Positions 1-6,706 of a stretch of 41,069 bases of DNA are shown in pieces (position 1 is the first letter of the stretch; every line of letters starts with the position of its first letter). A program made the translations under genes and the position numbers. The notes under the pieces were generated by a model. That model saw nothing but the letters and a program-made list of their open reading frames with translations. It did not search any database and had not been told where the DNA came from. The stretch comes from Bacillota bacterium. Lineage in GTDB: Bacteria > Bacillota > Clostridia > Acetivibrionales > JANLFN01. The stretch lies in assembly GCA_023397675.1 (NCBI GenBank), contig JAEWTV010000138.1:1-41069 (forward strand), in the 5' to 3' direction.

Positions 1-166
1 AGAAATAAGCCTCTTCAATTTTCTTTACAGTTTTCTGCAAGTCAATGATGTAAATTCCATTTCTTTCTGTAAAGATATACTCGGCCATTTTCGGGTTCCA
101 TCTTCTGGTCTGGTGACCGAAGTGAACACCTGCTTCTAAAAGCTGTTTCATTGATATAACTGACAT
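1..166 (-). CDS. rpsB: 30S ribosomal protein S2, N-terminal part (cut by window edge)
   Basis: The first 55 codons of ribosomal protein S2, a small-subunit protein. The reading frame starts MSVISMKQLLEAGVHFGHQ and continues with TRRWNPKM and YIIDLQKT, the hallmark N-terminus of bacterial S2. The ATG has a strong GGAGGTG ribosome site 4 to 5 bases upstream. The rest of the gene lies beyond base 1. It would normally be followed by tsf, which is not in the window. Confidence 0.97.
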   Translation of the reverse strand, partial: MSVISMKQLLEAGVHFGHQTRRWNPKMAEYIFTERNGIYIIDLQKTVKKIEEAYF

Positions 167-270
167 ACTACACCTCCATAAGTTTTATACCACCGCAACT
201 ATCATCTTCACAAACCACCTTAAAGGCACTCATTGCGAATCCTGCTGCGTGCGTATTTTTGTCGTTATGT

Positions 271-299
271 AGTATACCATATAGATTTTATTTTATCAA
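271..299 (-). promoter_or_regulatory. Sigma-A promoter of rpsB
   Basis: On the minus strand TTGATA (299-294) and TATACT (276-271) are separated by 17 bases, a near-consensus housekeeping promoter. It predicts an rpsB leader of roughly 100 bases. S2 leaders are autoregulatory in some bacteria, but I do not recognise a specific fold here. Confidence 0.8.
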
Positions 300-357
300 G
301 GAATTTTTGTGGAGTTATTGATTTAAAGAAACAATTTCACAATCTATTCTGTCTTCA

Positions 358-1086
358 TCAAGCAATTCTGTCAAGGAACTGTTTAATCTGCGGAATGATT
401 AACTCACTGTGAGCCAATAAGCCCATATGATCTGCCCCGGGTATTGGAACAAACCTGATCATTTCAGACAAATGTGAACTTTTTTTAATATCCTCGAAAT
501 AATCATCTTTATCCCCATCCATCATAAGACAAGGCACTTCTATTTGCCTCAATAAATCGGAATTATCTTCTCTTTTATCTGCAACTGATGCCAACAAAGC
601 TTCCTTATCATTATTTAACATTCTTTGTTTGCGGGATGTTGACATTCCACTTTGAGGCACCCATATATCAAGTGTCTTTACTTTTTCATGCATAGATAAC
701 ATTTCATTTTCATAAGGGTGAATACCATTAAGAATATATGAACTAAAACGTTCTTTAAACCATTTCATCAAACCGAAGGAAATCCATCCGCCCATTGAGT
801 ACCCTAGATAATGGCATTTAGTAATCTTTTGAGCATCAAGTACTTTTATTATATCGAGTGACCTATTGTATAAGGTGTATTCTTCTGAACTATGTGGTTT
901 ATCACTCTTCCCGTGTCCTCTTGCATCAATCAGGATTAATTGATAATTATCCTTTAAAGCATCCACATAGCCAAATTCGTACCAATCCTCTATACTGCCG
1001 TAAAGCCCATGCTGAAGTACAAGGCAGTCACCTTTTCCCTCTATCACATAATTAATTTTTGTATCACCGTTCATTACAAATGGCAT
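358..1086 (-). CDS. Alpha/beta hydrolase
   Basis: A 242-residue single-domain alpha/beta hydrolase, probably cytoplasmic since no signal peptide is visible. Visible landmarks are the oxyanion-hole region QHGLYG, the nucleophile elbow GYSMGG (Ser about 97), the acid in DGDKD (Asp about 194) and the catalytic His in ADHMG (about 220). Together they give an intact Ser-Asp-His triad. The ATG at 1086 was chosen because AGGAG sits 8 bases upstream; a GTG at 1095 precedes it in frame but lies on the ribosome site. Substrate is unknown: esterase, lipase and C-C hydrolase families share this fold. It stands alone, with rpsB downstream and an IS remnant upstream. Confidence 0.85.
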   Translation of the reverse strand: MPFVMNGDTKINYVIEGKGDCLVLQHGLYGSIEDWYEFGYVDALKDNYQLILIDARGHGKSDKPHSSEEYTLYNRSLDIIKVLDAQKITKCHYLGYSMGGWISFGLMKWFKERFSSYILNGIHPYENEMLSMHEKVKTLDIWVPQSGMSTSRKQRMLNNDKEALLASVADKREDNSDLLRQIEVPCLMMDGDKDDYFEDIKKSSHLSEMIRFVPIPGADHMGLLAHSELIIPQIKQFLDRIA

Positions 1087-1125
1087 ATTCAACACTCCTA
1101 TGTATCTATTTACTTAATATGCTTT

Positions 1126-1154
1126 ATTATAAGTATTAATGTATCCGTCTTCAA
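1126..1154 (-). promoter_or_regulatory. Promoter of the hydrolase gene, with -35 inside the IS remnant
   Basis: Minus-strand TTGAAG (1154-1149) and TATAAT (1131-1126) are spaced by 17 bases, about 40 bases before the hydrolase start. The -35 hexamer lies in sequence I assign to the decayed tnpB piece. The -10 lies in AT-rich sequence typical of the host. Confidence 0.55.
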
Positions 1155-1391
1155 GTGCCAAAAGTACTGCTCGCCACTTAAGGTACTGGAATCAGCTCGC
1201 TCGTTCCTATTCTGGCACGATGCAACTTCGCTATCCTGCTCAGAAGCTACTTGAATGGCCATCCAGGCCATTCACCGGCATTCGACCTTCATTTGCAGCA
1301 ACATCTGCCAGCTCAGCTTTCAATGGGCGGGGGATGCGGGAAGTTCTATGAAGCGGCAACGTTAGAACTTTGTGTACAAATTTCGGTATAG
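1140..1391 (+). pseudogene. tnpB: Degenerate tnpB 3' fragment (IS200/IS605 type)
   Basis: A GC-richer stretch, unlike its AT-rich surroundings, with pieces of a TnpB C-terminus in shifting frames. At the left edge a frame reads YPSS, as in the TnpB zinc-finger entry. From about 1215 a frame reads ARCNFAILLRSYLNG, which I align to the conserved TnpB segment DRDxNAAxNL. That frame runs open to a stop at 1389-1391 (ending LCVQISV). No long ORF or RuvC core remains, so it cannot encode a nuclease. Part of the region (about 1149-1255) also forms an imperfect palindrome beginning TTCAAGT and ending ACTTGAA, so a palindromic repeat is an alternative reading. Confidence 0.45.
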
Positions 1392-1680
1392 CCACCTGAT
1401 AAACTAGCCCTGAAGGCGCTTGGTGGAGTGACTAGAAATTCCTGACTGCATTTATTAAGTCCGGCGAATTCGTCATGGATGACGGATTCAGGTGGGTATG
1501 TCAGGGATGACATTGGAACCGGCCGGACAATAGCAGGTATGCAGGCTTGGAAGTTCTGTCACGGAATCCGTCGCGCCAATCTTTAAGCCATCACGGCGCT
1601 TGAGTGGAGGAGTTTTACTCCGCTTTTGCTCCTTCAAAAGCGGAATTATAAAGCCGTGGGTTAAAACCCACGGCACTTAA
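1392..1680 (+). mobile_element. IS605-like right end with hairpin-rich, reRNA-like segment
   Basis: Directly after the tnpB-like stop comes a non-coding, GC-rich, fold-prone tract. Its last 75 bases hold three consecutive perfect hairpins. They are GGAGT/ACTCC (1609-1621), CCGCTTTTG/CAAAAGCGG (1620-1643), and GCCGTGGGTT/AACCCACGGC (1653-1674), followed by CACTTAA. Short palindromes also occur at 1471-1484 and 1500-1513. In IS200/IS605 elements the region 3' of tnpB encodes the guide RNA (reRNA or omegaRNA) and ends in a subterminal hairpin, so I read this as a remnant right end. The final hairpin could now also terminate transcription of the neighbouring minus-strand lipoprotein gene. Confidence 0.5.
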
Positions 1681-1695
1681 CCCTGAAAAATTTGT

Positions 1696-2607
1696 TTACT
1701 GAATTTTAACCCTGAATTTATCTCTACCATCCCAACCGGATAGGTATAACTTTGATGATTTTTCCAAACCACTTCTATTAAAATATAACTTTATTTGATT
1801 GCTATCTGACAGTGGAGGTCTTGAATAGATTCTCATGTAACTATTGCCTTTATCATCTTCAAGGTTGAAGCTATAATTATGCACTGTTTTTAAATCCGAA
1901 TTACCGCTTTCAAACGTCAGTTCCGTGTACGTTGCATATTCCTTCAACGACTTTAAATCTATCCATGTACCACTGAGTTGAGCTTGGCTATTAAGAATAT
2001 TGCTTTTTGGTTTTTCTTTAATAATCACATTTGTTACCTTGAAACTCACCATCCAGTTTCCTTTAATAATCTCAGGCTCCATATTAATACCAGTATATTG
2101 AACCCTGTCACATGAAACGGTAATCTCGCTAGGAAACATAAAATCGTCTTCACCCATCTTGCTAACGTTAATAAATACATACTGTTTATTGCCATCATAT
2201 ACAGGTGAGAACGCAGCACTCATAGCTCCTTCAATAAGATTTCTGCCGTTACTGTCAAGAACCGCTGCCGCTATATTTGTCTGCTTGCTAGTAAAACCGT
2301 TTTTGTTTTCAAGGGTATAACCTATATAAAAGTTCTTGCTATCTCCGATAATACAGTCTACAGTAAGCTTTATTCCTTTGTCTTCACAGGACTTGTCAAT
2401 TACCTGATAATAGCCGGCATCAATCAGCTTGTCTAGATTTAAAGGGTTATAGGGCTTAGAATCATAGTACTGAAGGTATTTTAAGGTTTCAGTGTTCAGC
2501 CCGGATGATGGTTTGAAAAGTAGACATGTGCAGGCAGTAAGTACTAGCATCAATACTGCCATTATAGAAAACCAAATTCTTTTGTTAATCCTTTTCACTC
2601 TACTCAT
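1696..2607 (-). CDS. DUF4179-like extracytoplasmic protein, probable lipoprotein
   Basis: A 303-residue protein with a basic N-terminus, a hydrophobic stretch (about residues 11-24) and the lipobox-like LTAC (Cys26), so probably a lipoprotein or a single-pass anchored protein. The segment DAGYYQVIDKS...GIKLTVDCII...FYIGYTLEN resembles the DUF4179 domain, found in surface proteins linked to ECF sigma systems in Firmicutes. It lacks the usual cytoplasmic anti-sigma part and is divergent from a sigma/anti-sigma pair 186 bases away. I infer, without proof, that it is a target or sensor of that system. Confidence 0.65.
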   Translation of the reverse strand: MSRVKRINKRIWFSIMAVLMLVLTACTCLLFKPSSGLNTETLKYLQYYDSKPYNPLNLDKLIDAGYYQVIDKSCEDKGIKLTVDCIIGDSKNFYIGYTLENKNGFTSKQTNIAAAVLDSNGRNLIEGAMSAAFSPVYDGNKQYVFINVSKMGEDDFMFPSEITVSCDRVQYTGINMEPEIIKGNWMVSFKVTNVIIKEKPKSNILNSQAQLSGTWIDLKSLKEYATYTELTFESGNSDLKTVHNYSFNLEDDKGNSYMRIYSRPPLSDSNQIKLYFNRSGLEKSSKLYLSGWDGRDKFRVKIQ

Positions 2608-2734
2608 ATCAATTGTCCCTCTTTGCAGACTAAATATAATAATAATATCGGAAAAAGGTTAGTTCCTTTATATGGTATAATATTTTAACATTTACCTGGT
2701 TGCATTTTTAATGAGAAAAATATTTTTATTTCTT

Positions 2735-2762
2735 TGTAACTTTCAAACAATTTTTGTTACTC
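2735..2762 (+). promoter_or_regulatory. Candidate ECF promoter or operator with GTAAC/GTTAC inverted repeat
   Basis: GTAAC (2736-2740) and GTTAC (2756-2760) form an inverted repeat with a 15-base spacer, 30 to 60 bases before the ECF sigma gene. TGTAAC is close to the AAC-type -35 of ECF promoters and would fit autoregulation. It could equally be a repressor operator. Confidence 0.4.
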
Positions 2763-2793
2763 AATATATATAGACAATAAAAAGGGGGAACGT

Positions 2794-3300
2794 ATGAGCC
2801 AGTTTGAAGAATTATATAAAGAATATTGGCATGACGTTTCCCAATTCCTTTTTAGGCTTACAGGATACCAAAAACAGCTTGCTGAGGAATTGACACAAGA
2901 AACATTCTATCAGGCTATGCTCTCGTTTCACAGATATAGGGGGGAATGTCAGATAAAAACCTGGCTGTGTCAAATAGCTAAAAACATCTATTTCAATGTA
3001 ATTCGTAAAGATAAAAAAGTCAGACAGGTTCCTATCGAGAAAGACCAAGCCACTCTTGTTTCCGATTCAGTTATTACGGATTATGAAACAAAGGAATTGG
3101 TCGATCATGCAATTAAAGTGATTATGCAGCTTGATGATAACACAAGGGATGTTTTGATTTACCGTATATTTTCAGATCTCACCTACGCACAAATAAGTAC
3201 ACTGCTTAAAATAAGTGAGAGTTCGGCAAAAGTTCTTTTCATGCGTGGCAAGGGCAAACTACAGAATAACCTTAAGGAGGAATATGGATATGAAATATAA
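2794..3300 (+). CDS. ECF-type RNA polymerase sigma factor
   Basis: A 168-residue group 4 (ECF) sigma factor. Region 2 is visible as EELTQETFYQAMLSFHRYRG followed by TWLCQIAKNI (about residues 31-66). Region 4 is visible as LDDNTRDVLIYRIFSDLTYA and LLKISESSAKV (about 110-150), a helix-turn-helix for the -35. The ATG has a good AAGGGGGAA ribosome site. It overlaps the following zinc anti-sigma gene by 11 bases, the classic translationally coupled sigma/anti-sigma arrangement. The inducing signal is unknown; membrane or cell-envelope stress is the usual theme of such pairs. Confidence 0.93.
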   Translation: MSQFEELYKEYWHDVSQFLFRLTGYQKQLAEELTQETFYQAMLSFHRYRGECQIKTWLCQIAKNIYFNVIRKDKKVRQVPIEKDQATLVSDSVITDYETKELVDHAIKVIMQLDDNTRDVLIYRIFSDLTYAQISTLLKISESSAKVLFMRGKGKLQNNLKEEYGYEI

Positions 3301-4135
3301 ATGTGAGCTAATTAAGGATTTATTACCGCTATACCATGATAGAACATGCAGTAACGCCAGTTCAAAAGTTGTTGAAGAACACTTGAATGAATGTAATGAG
3401 TGTCATCTTTTTTATCAAGAAGTAAAAAAAACTACTGATATACCATTCAAGCCTTCATTAAAAACACTTGATGGAGGCGGCTATCTGTCTCTTGCTAAAA
3501 GACTTCGTAAAACGAAATGGTATTGGAGGATTTGTATTGGGATTCTAATAGGTATCACAATCCTTCTATCCCTAATGTATGCTGAAGGAAACAGGTTTGG
3601 TCCTATTAGAGCTGCTTACGCCAGTAATATTATCAATAAGAATTCGAGTTTGATAGCTAAAGTACCTATAGGAAATGAACGCATCCTATACATCTATAAT
3701 AATGATGGTTTATACCGAAATATTGATGTCACTTATAAATTCCCATACTGGAAGTACCGCCATGAGTTTTCAGACAAATATATAATAGCTGACCCAAATT
3801 CAGAAATACAGATGATAACAAGAAGAACTTATGCAAATTCGAATAATAACTCTTTATATATTGTTTACGCCGTAGTCGTTAATGACAAACACGTAGCTTA
3901 CATCGAGCTTGGAAAAGAAGGTATGGTGCAGCGAAAAAATATTAATTCTGAAGTAACTGTATTCTTATGGGATGAAACAGGAAAATGGGATGGAACTAAT
4001 ACTTGGGGTGGGATGATAAAAGATTCGGAATTACGCGGGACTGCTTATGCAAAAGATGGGACTGTACTGTACAATTTAAAACAGGTAAGTGAGTCCAATG
4101 GACAGGATTCTTTAAAATGGGTTCCTGTAAAATAA
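3290..4135 (+). CDS. Zinc-finger (zf-HC2/ZAS) membrane anti-sigma factor
   Basis: A 281-residue anti-sigma factor. The N-terminus MKYKCELIKDLLPLYHD with C5, H31, C35 and C38 (HLNECNEC) is the zinc-binding anti-sigma (ZAS) domain. A single transmembrane segment follows at about residues 74-95, then a roughly 185-residue extracellular domain I cannot name. The ATG at 3290 is preferred: AAGGAGG is 9 bases upstream, whereas the in-frame ATG at 3284 is only 3 bases from it and would add two residues. It should hold the upstream ECF factor inactive at the membrane until a signal reaches the outer domain. Confidence 0.88.
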   Translation: MKYKCELIKDLLPLYHDRTCSNASSKVVEEHLNECNECHLFYQEVKKTTDIPFKPSLKTLDGGGYLSLAKRLRKTKWYWRICIGILIGITILLSLMYAEGNRFGPIRAAYASNIINKNSSLIAKVPIGNERILYIYNNDGLYRNIDVTYKFPYWKYRHEFSDKYIIADPNSEIQMITRRTYANSNNNSLYIVYAVVVNDKHVAYIELGKEGMVQRKNINSEVTVFLWDETGKWDGTNTWGGMIKDSELRGTAYAKDGTVLYNLKQVSESNGQDSLKWVPVK

Positions 4136-4144
4136 CCGATTTAT

Positions 4145-4182
4145 ATAAAAAACAAACGGCCCCGCCATCCTGGCAGAACCGT
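4145..4182 (-). terminator. Intrinsic terminator of sigK
   Basis: Minus strand: an 11-base stem with G-U pairs, ACGGTTCTGCC against GGCGGGGCCGT with an AGGAT loop, followed by a TTTGTTTTTT tract. It sits just past the sigK stop. The convergent anti-sigma gene ends at 4135. Confidence 0.85.
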
Positions 4183-4187
4183 CCCCT

Positions 4188-4898
4188 TTACCTGCAGTTT
4201 TCAGTTTTTAACTCCTTGCTTAGCTTCTTGATTGCCTTTTTTTCAATCCTTGAAACATACGATCTTGATATTCCAAGCATCTTGGCTATTTCACGCTGTG
4301 TTTTTGTCGTTCCATTAAGCAGGCCGTACCGAAGCTCAAGTACTACTTTTTCCCTGCTCTTAAGCACCGACTTCATTTTATTATAAAGCTTTTTTACCTG
4401 CATCTTAAGTTCTACTTCATCTACTATGGATTCAGCCTCATTCCCGATAACATCTATAAGCGTTATTTCATTACCCTCTTTATCCACTCCTATAGGGTCC
4501 TGCAGCGATACTTCAGCTTGTATTTTTTTGCTTGAACGTATCTGCATAAGAATTTCATTTTCAATACATCTTGCTGCATATGTTGCAAGGCGCGTACCTT
4601 TTTGGTTATCAAAAGTTGATATCGCCTTGATCAAGCCTATAGTACCTATTGAAATCAAATCATCACAGTCGTTTCCTGTGGAATTGTATTTTTTCACAAT
4701 ATGGGCAACAAGCCTAAGGTTCCTTTCAATAAGGACATTCCTCGCCTCTTCGTTTCCATCTTTGTACATCTGTATATATTTTTGCTCCTCCTCAGGCGAG
4801 AGTGGTTGCGGGAATGAATTAGCATTGGATACATAGCCAAGTAGAATAAAGATATTGTTTATTGCTCCGGATAGTAGAGAAAATATATCGAGAAGCAA
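4188..4898 (-). CDS. sigK: Sporulation sigma factor SigK (pro-sigma-K)
   Basis: A 236-residue sigma-70 family protein, the late mother-cell sigma factor of sporulation. It opens with a hydrophobic pro-sequence (LLDIFSLLSGAINNIFILLG), normally removed by regulated proteolysis, then FPQPLSPEEE. Region 2 follows (RNLRLVAHIVKKY, DLISIGTIGLIKAI, TYAARCIENEILM) and then region 4 (TQREIAKMLGISRSYVSRIEKKA). The start is TTG at 4898, fixed by GGAGGG 7 bases upstream. The gene is continuous, so there is no skin element needing excision. The upstream promoter fits sigma-E/sigma-K control. Confidence 0.96.
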   Translation of the reverse strand: MLLDIFSLLSGAINNIFILLGYVSNANSFPQPLSPEEEQKYIQMYKDGNEEARNVLIERNLRLVAHIVKKYNSTGNDCDDLISIGTIGLIKAISTFDNQKGTRLATYAARCIENEILMQIRSSKKIQAEVSLQDPIGVDKEGNEITLIDVIGNEAESIVDEVELKMQVKKLYNKMKSVLKSREKVVLELRYGLLNGTTKTQREIAKMLGISRSYVSRIEKKAIKKLSKELKTENCR

Positions 4899-4929
4899 AT
4901 AAGGTCCCTCCTAAAAATAGGATACCTTA

Positions 4930-4958
4930 TAATTATATGAATAAAAACCCTTTCACGT
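4930..4958 (-). promoter_or_regulatory. Candidate sigma-K (or sigma-E) promoter of sigK
   Basis: Minus strand: AC (4958-4957), 17 bases, then CATATAATTA (4939-4930). This matches the Bacillus sigma-K consensus AC-N17-CATAnnnTA, whose -10 is shared with sigma-E. It lies 32 bases before the TTG start and would allow mother-cell autoregulation. Confidence 0.6.
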
Positions 4959-4968
4959 GCCAGTACAA

Positions 4969-6624
4969 TTAAAATCCTTTTTTTGATATTTCTTCAGCAA
5001 TTTGTTCGAATATGGGAGCAGCAACCTGACCACCGCTTTTTCCGTTTTCAATGAACACTGCTATTGAATATTTAGGGGCTTTCTGAGGAAAAAAACCTGC
5101 AAACCAAGCGTGAACCACTTGAACACCATCAAGGAACTGCCCTGTTTCAGCCGTACCTGTTTTACCGCCCGAACCGCCAAACATGGTAAGTGCAGCTTTT
5201 GTACCTGAACCGTTCATTGTAACCTGCTCCATAAGGTATTTGACCTTATCCGCAACATATTTTGAAATGACTCTTTCATCCTGGGTATTTCTTAAGGATT
5301 TAATCACATTTCCGTTTCTGTCTGTAATTGAATCCGCTATATTCATTGTATGCCTTATACCACCGTTTGCTATCGTTGCAACAAGATTTGCTACCTGCAG
5401 CGGAGTTACCATTATTTCACCCTGACCTATTGCTATGTTGGCGACATCCCCCAGAGAATACCTGGTATCAAGGTTTGGAAGCCTACCCGAAGATTCCTCC
5501 AGCCCCTGTTCCTTCACTCCCGTAGTCTTTCCCAGTCCGAAGCTCCCAGCCTTTTTGATAAGGTTTTTATAGCCAATTTTTTGTCCCAGATTTATAAAAT
5601 AAGGATTACAGGAAACCTCAAAGGCCTTTGTAATATCCATCAGCCCATGACCTCCGTTAGGATATGACTGGCACCTAAACTCGGTATCGCCGATTTTTAT
5701 GGAACCTGAACAGAAATACTCATCTGTTTGATTGTATCTGTCCTCATAAAAAATAGACGCATCTATTATTTTGAAAATTGAGCCAAGGTTGTAAGATGCA
5801 ACAGCCCTGTTAAAAAGTTCTCTTTTATCACTATTAAGATAATCTCCAACATTATTCTGGTTGAAATCAGGTTTACTGGCTATTGCAACAATATCACCAT
5901 TAGATAAGTCTTCAATTACCACTGCCCCGGTTACAGCATTTTTGTCCATGACATCTTCCACTATTTTTTGAATGTGATAATCAAGTGTCAGTTTTATATC
6001 CTGTTTGTTTGAAATTTCAGGCATAAAGACACGATAACCAAGCCCCTTGATGAGGTTGTTCCTTGCATCGGTTATTGCACCGATATTACTTTTGCCTGAT
6101 ATTCGGAGGGTGTTCTCAAAAACCTTTTCTATTCCGGTTTCACCAACGCCGGATGATGCTGCAACATAGCCGGTTATATGCCTTGCAATCGAATTGACGC
6201 CATATCTCGATAGTGCATAAATTACAGATACTCCATCTATTTTTGCCGAAAGTAAGGTGTTTTTGGTGGACTCGTCAATTTCGCAGATTATTGGTGACAT
6301 ATTGAGTTCAATATCACTTTTAAGCTGTTCACCATCAATTTTTAATATTTCTGCAAGGCTTTGGATATCGTTGTCTCTACCCCGTAGGATAGAAGTTTTT
6401 ATAACTGCAAGGTTTTTCTTATCATTATCTGTAAATGGTATTCCATTTCTGTCCCTTATATCACCTCTAAGGCGCTCAATAGGTACATTAATCTCTCTTT
6501 GACTGGTGGCAGCCTTAAGAAGACTTCCGCCCTTAATAAACTGCAGATACCCTACCCTTAAAAGCAGAAGTGCAAATAAGGCAGCCATAACTTTTAATAT
6601 GAAACTAAATCTCTTTTCTGTCAT
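4969..6624 (-). CDS. Class B penicillin-binding protein (peptidoglycan transpeptidase)
   Basis: A 551-residue bitopic enzyme that cross-links peptidoglycan outside the membrane. A transmembrane anchor lies at about residues 8-27, then a dimerisation domain beginning INVPIERLRGDIRDRNG, then the transpeptidase domain. The active-site motifs are intact: SIFK (Ser282), SCN (338-340) and KTG (488-490). No PASTA repeats follow, so it is shorter than SpoVD. Its place next to sigK suggests, but does not prove, a sporulation or elongation role. A start-proximal hairpin covers its ribosome site (separate entry). Confidence 0.93.
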   Translation of the reverse strand: MTEKRFSFILKVMAALFALLLLRVGYLQFIKGGSLLKAATSQREINVPIERLRGDIRDRNGIPFTDNDKKNLAVIKTSILRGRDNDIQSLAEILKIDGEQLKSDIELNMSPIICEIDESTKNTLLSAKIDGVSVIYALSRYGVNSIARHITGYVAASSGVGETGIEKVFENTLRISGKSNIGAITDARNNLIKGLGYRVFMPEISNKQDIKLTLDYHIQKIVEDVMDKNAVTGAVVIEDLSNGDIVAIASKPDFNQNNVGDYLNSDKRELFNRAVASYNLGSIFKIIDASIFYEDRYNQTDEYFCSGSIKIGDTEFRCQSYPNGGHGLMDITKAFEVSCNPYFINLGQKIGYKNLIKKAGSFGLGKTTGVKEQGLEESSGRLPNLDTRYSLGDVANIAIGQGEIMVTPLQVANLVATIANGGIRHTMNIADSITDRNGNVIKSLRNTQDERVISKYVADKVKYLMEQVTMNGSGTKAALTMFGGSGGKTGTAETGQFLDGVQVVHAWFAGFFPQKAPKYSIAVFIENGKSGGQVAAPIFEQIAEEISKKGF

Positions 6625-6685
6625 AAAAAACCCTTCATCCTTGGAAAACTCACTTTTAAAGTAATTCTTCCCAAGAACAAAGGGT
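6625..6685 (-). terminator. Terminator-like hairpin abutting the PBP start codon
   Basis: Minus strand between the U32 gene and the PBP gene: ACCCTT (6685-6680) pairs with AAGGGT (6635-6630), and CTTGGGAA (6675-6668) pairs with TTTCCAAG (6647-6640) with one G-U. Six Ts follow immediately and then the ATG. The stem holds the GAAGGG ribosome site, so it could terminate read-through and also block translation. Confidence 0.6.
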
Positions 6686-6706
6686 CATTATTCCAACTAC
6701 TTGATA

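Noticed and set aside
1488..1676. 62-residue minus-strand ORF inside the IS remnant
   Set aside because: It crosses the three hairpins, has no ribosome site and resembles no protein; it is a shadow of structured non-coding DNA.
2736..2760. BirA biotin operator
   Set aside because: Spacing (15) is compatible but the half-sites are shorter than the BirA consensus and the downstream genes are a sigma/anti-sigma pair, not biotin genes.
4188..4898. Possible skin-element interruption of sigK
   Set aside because: The coding frame is continuous through regions 2 and 4; no recombinase or insertion is present.
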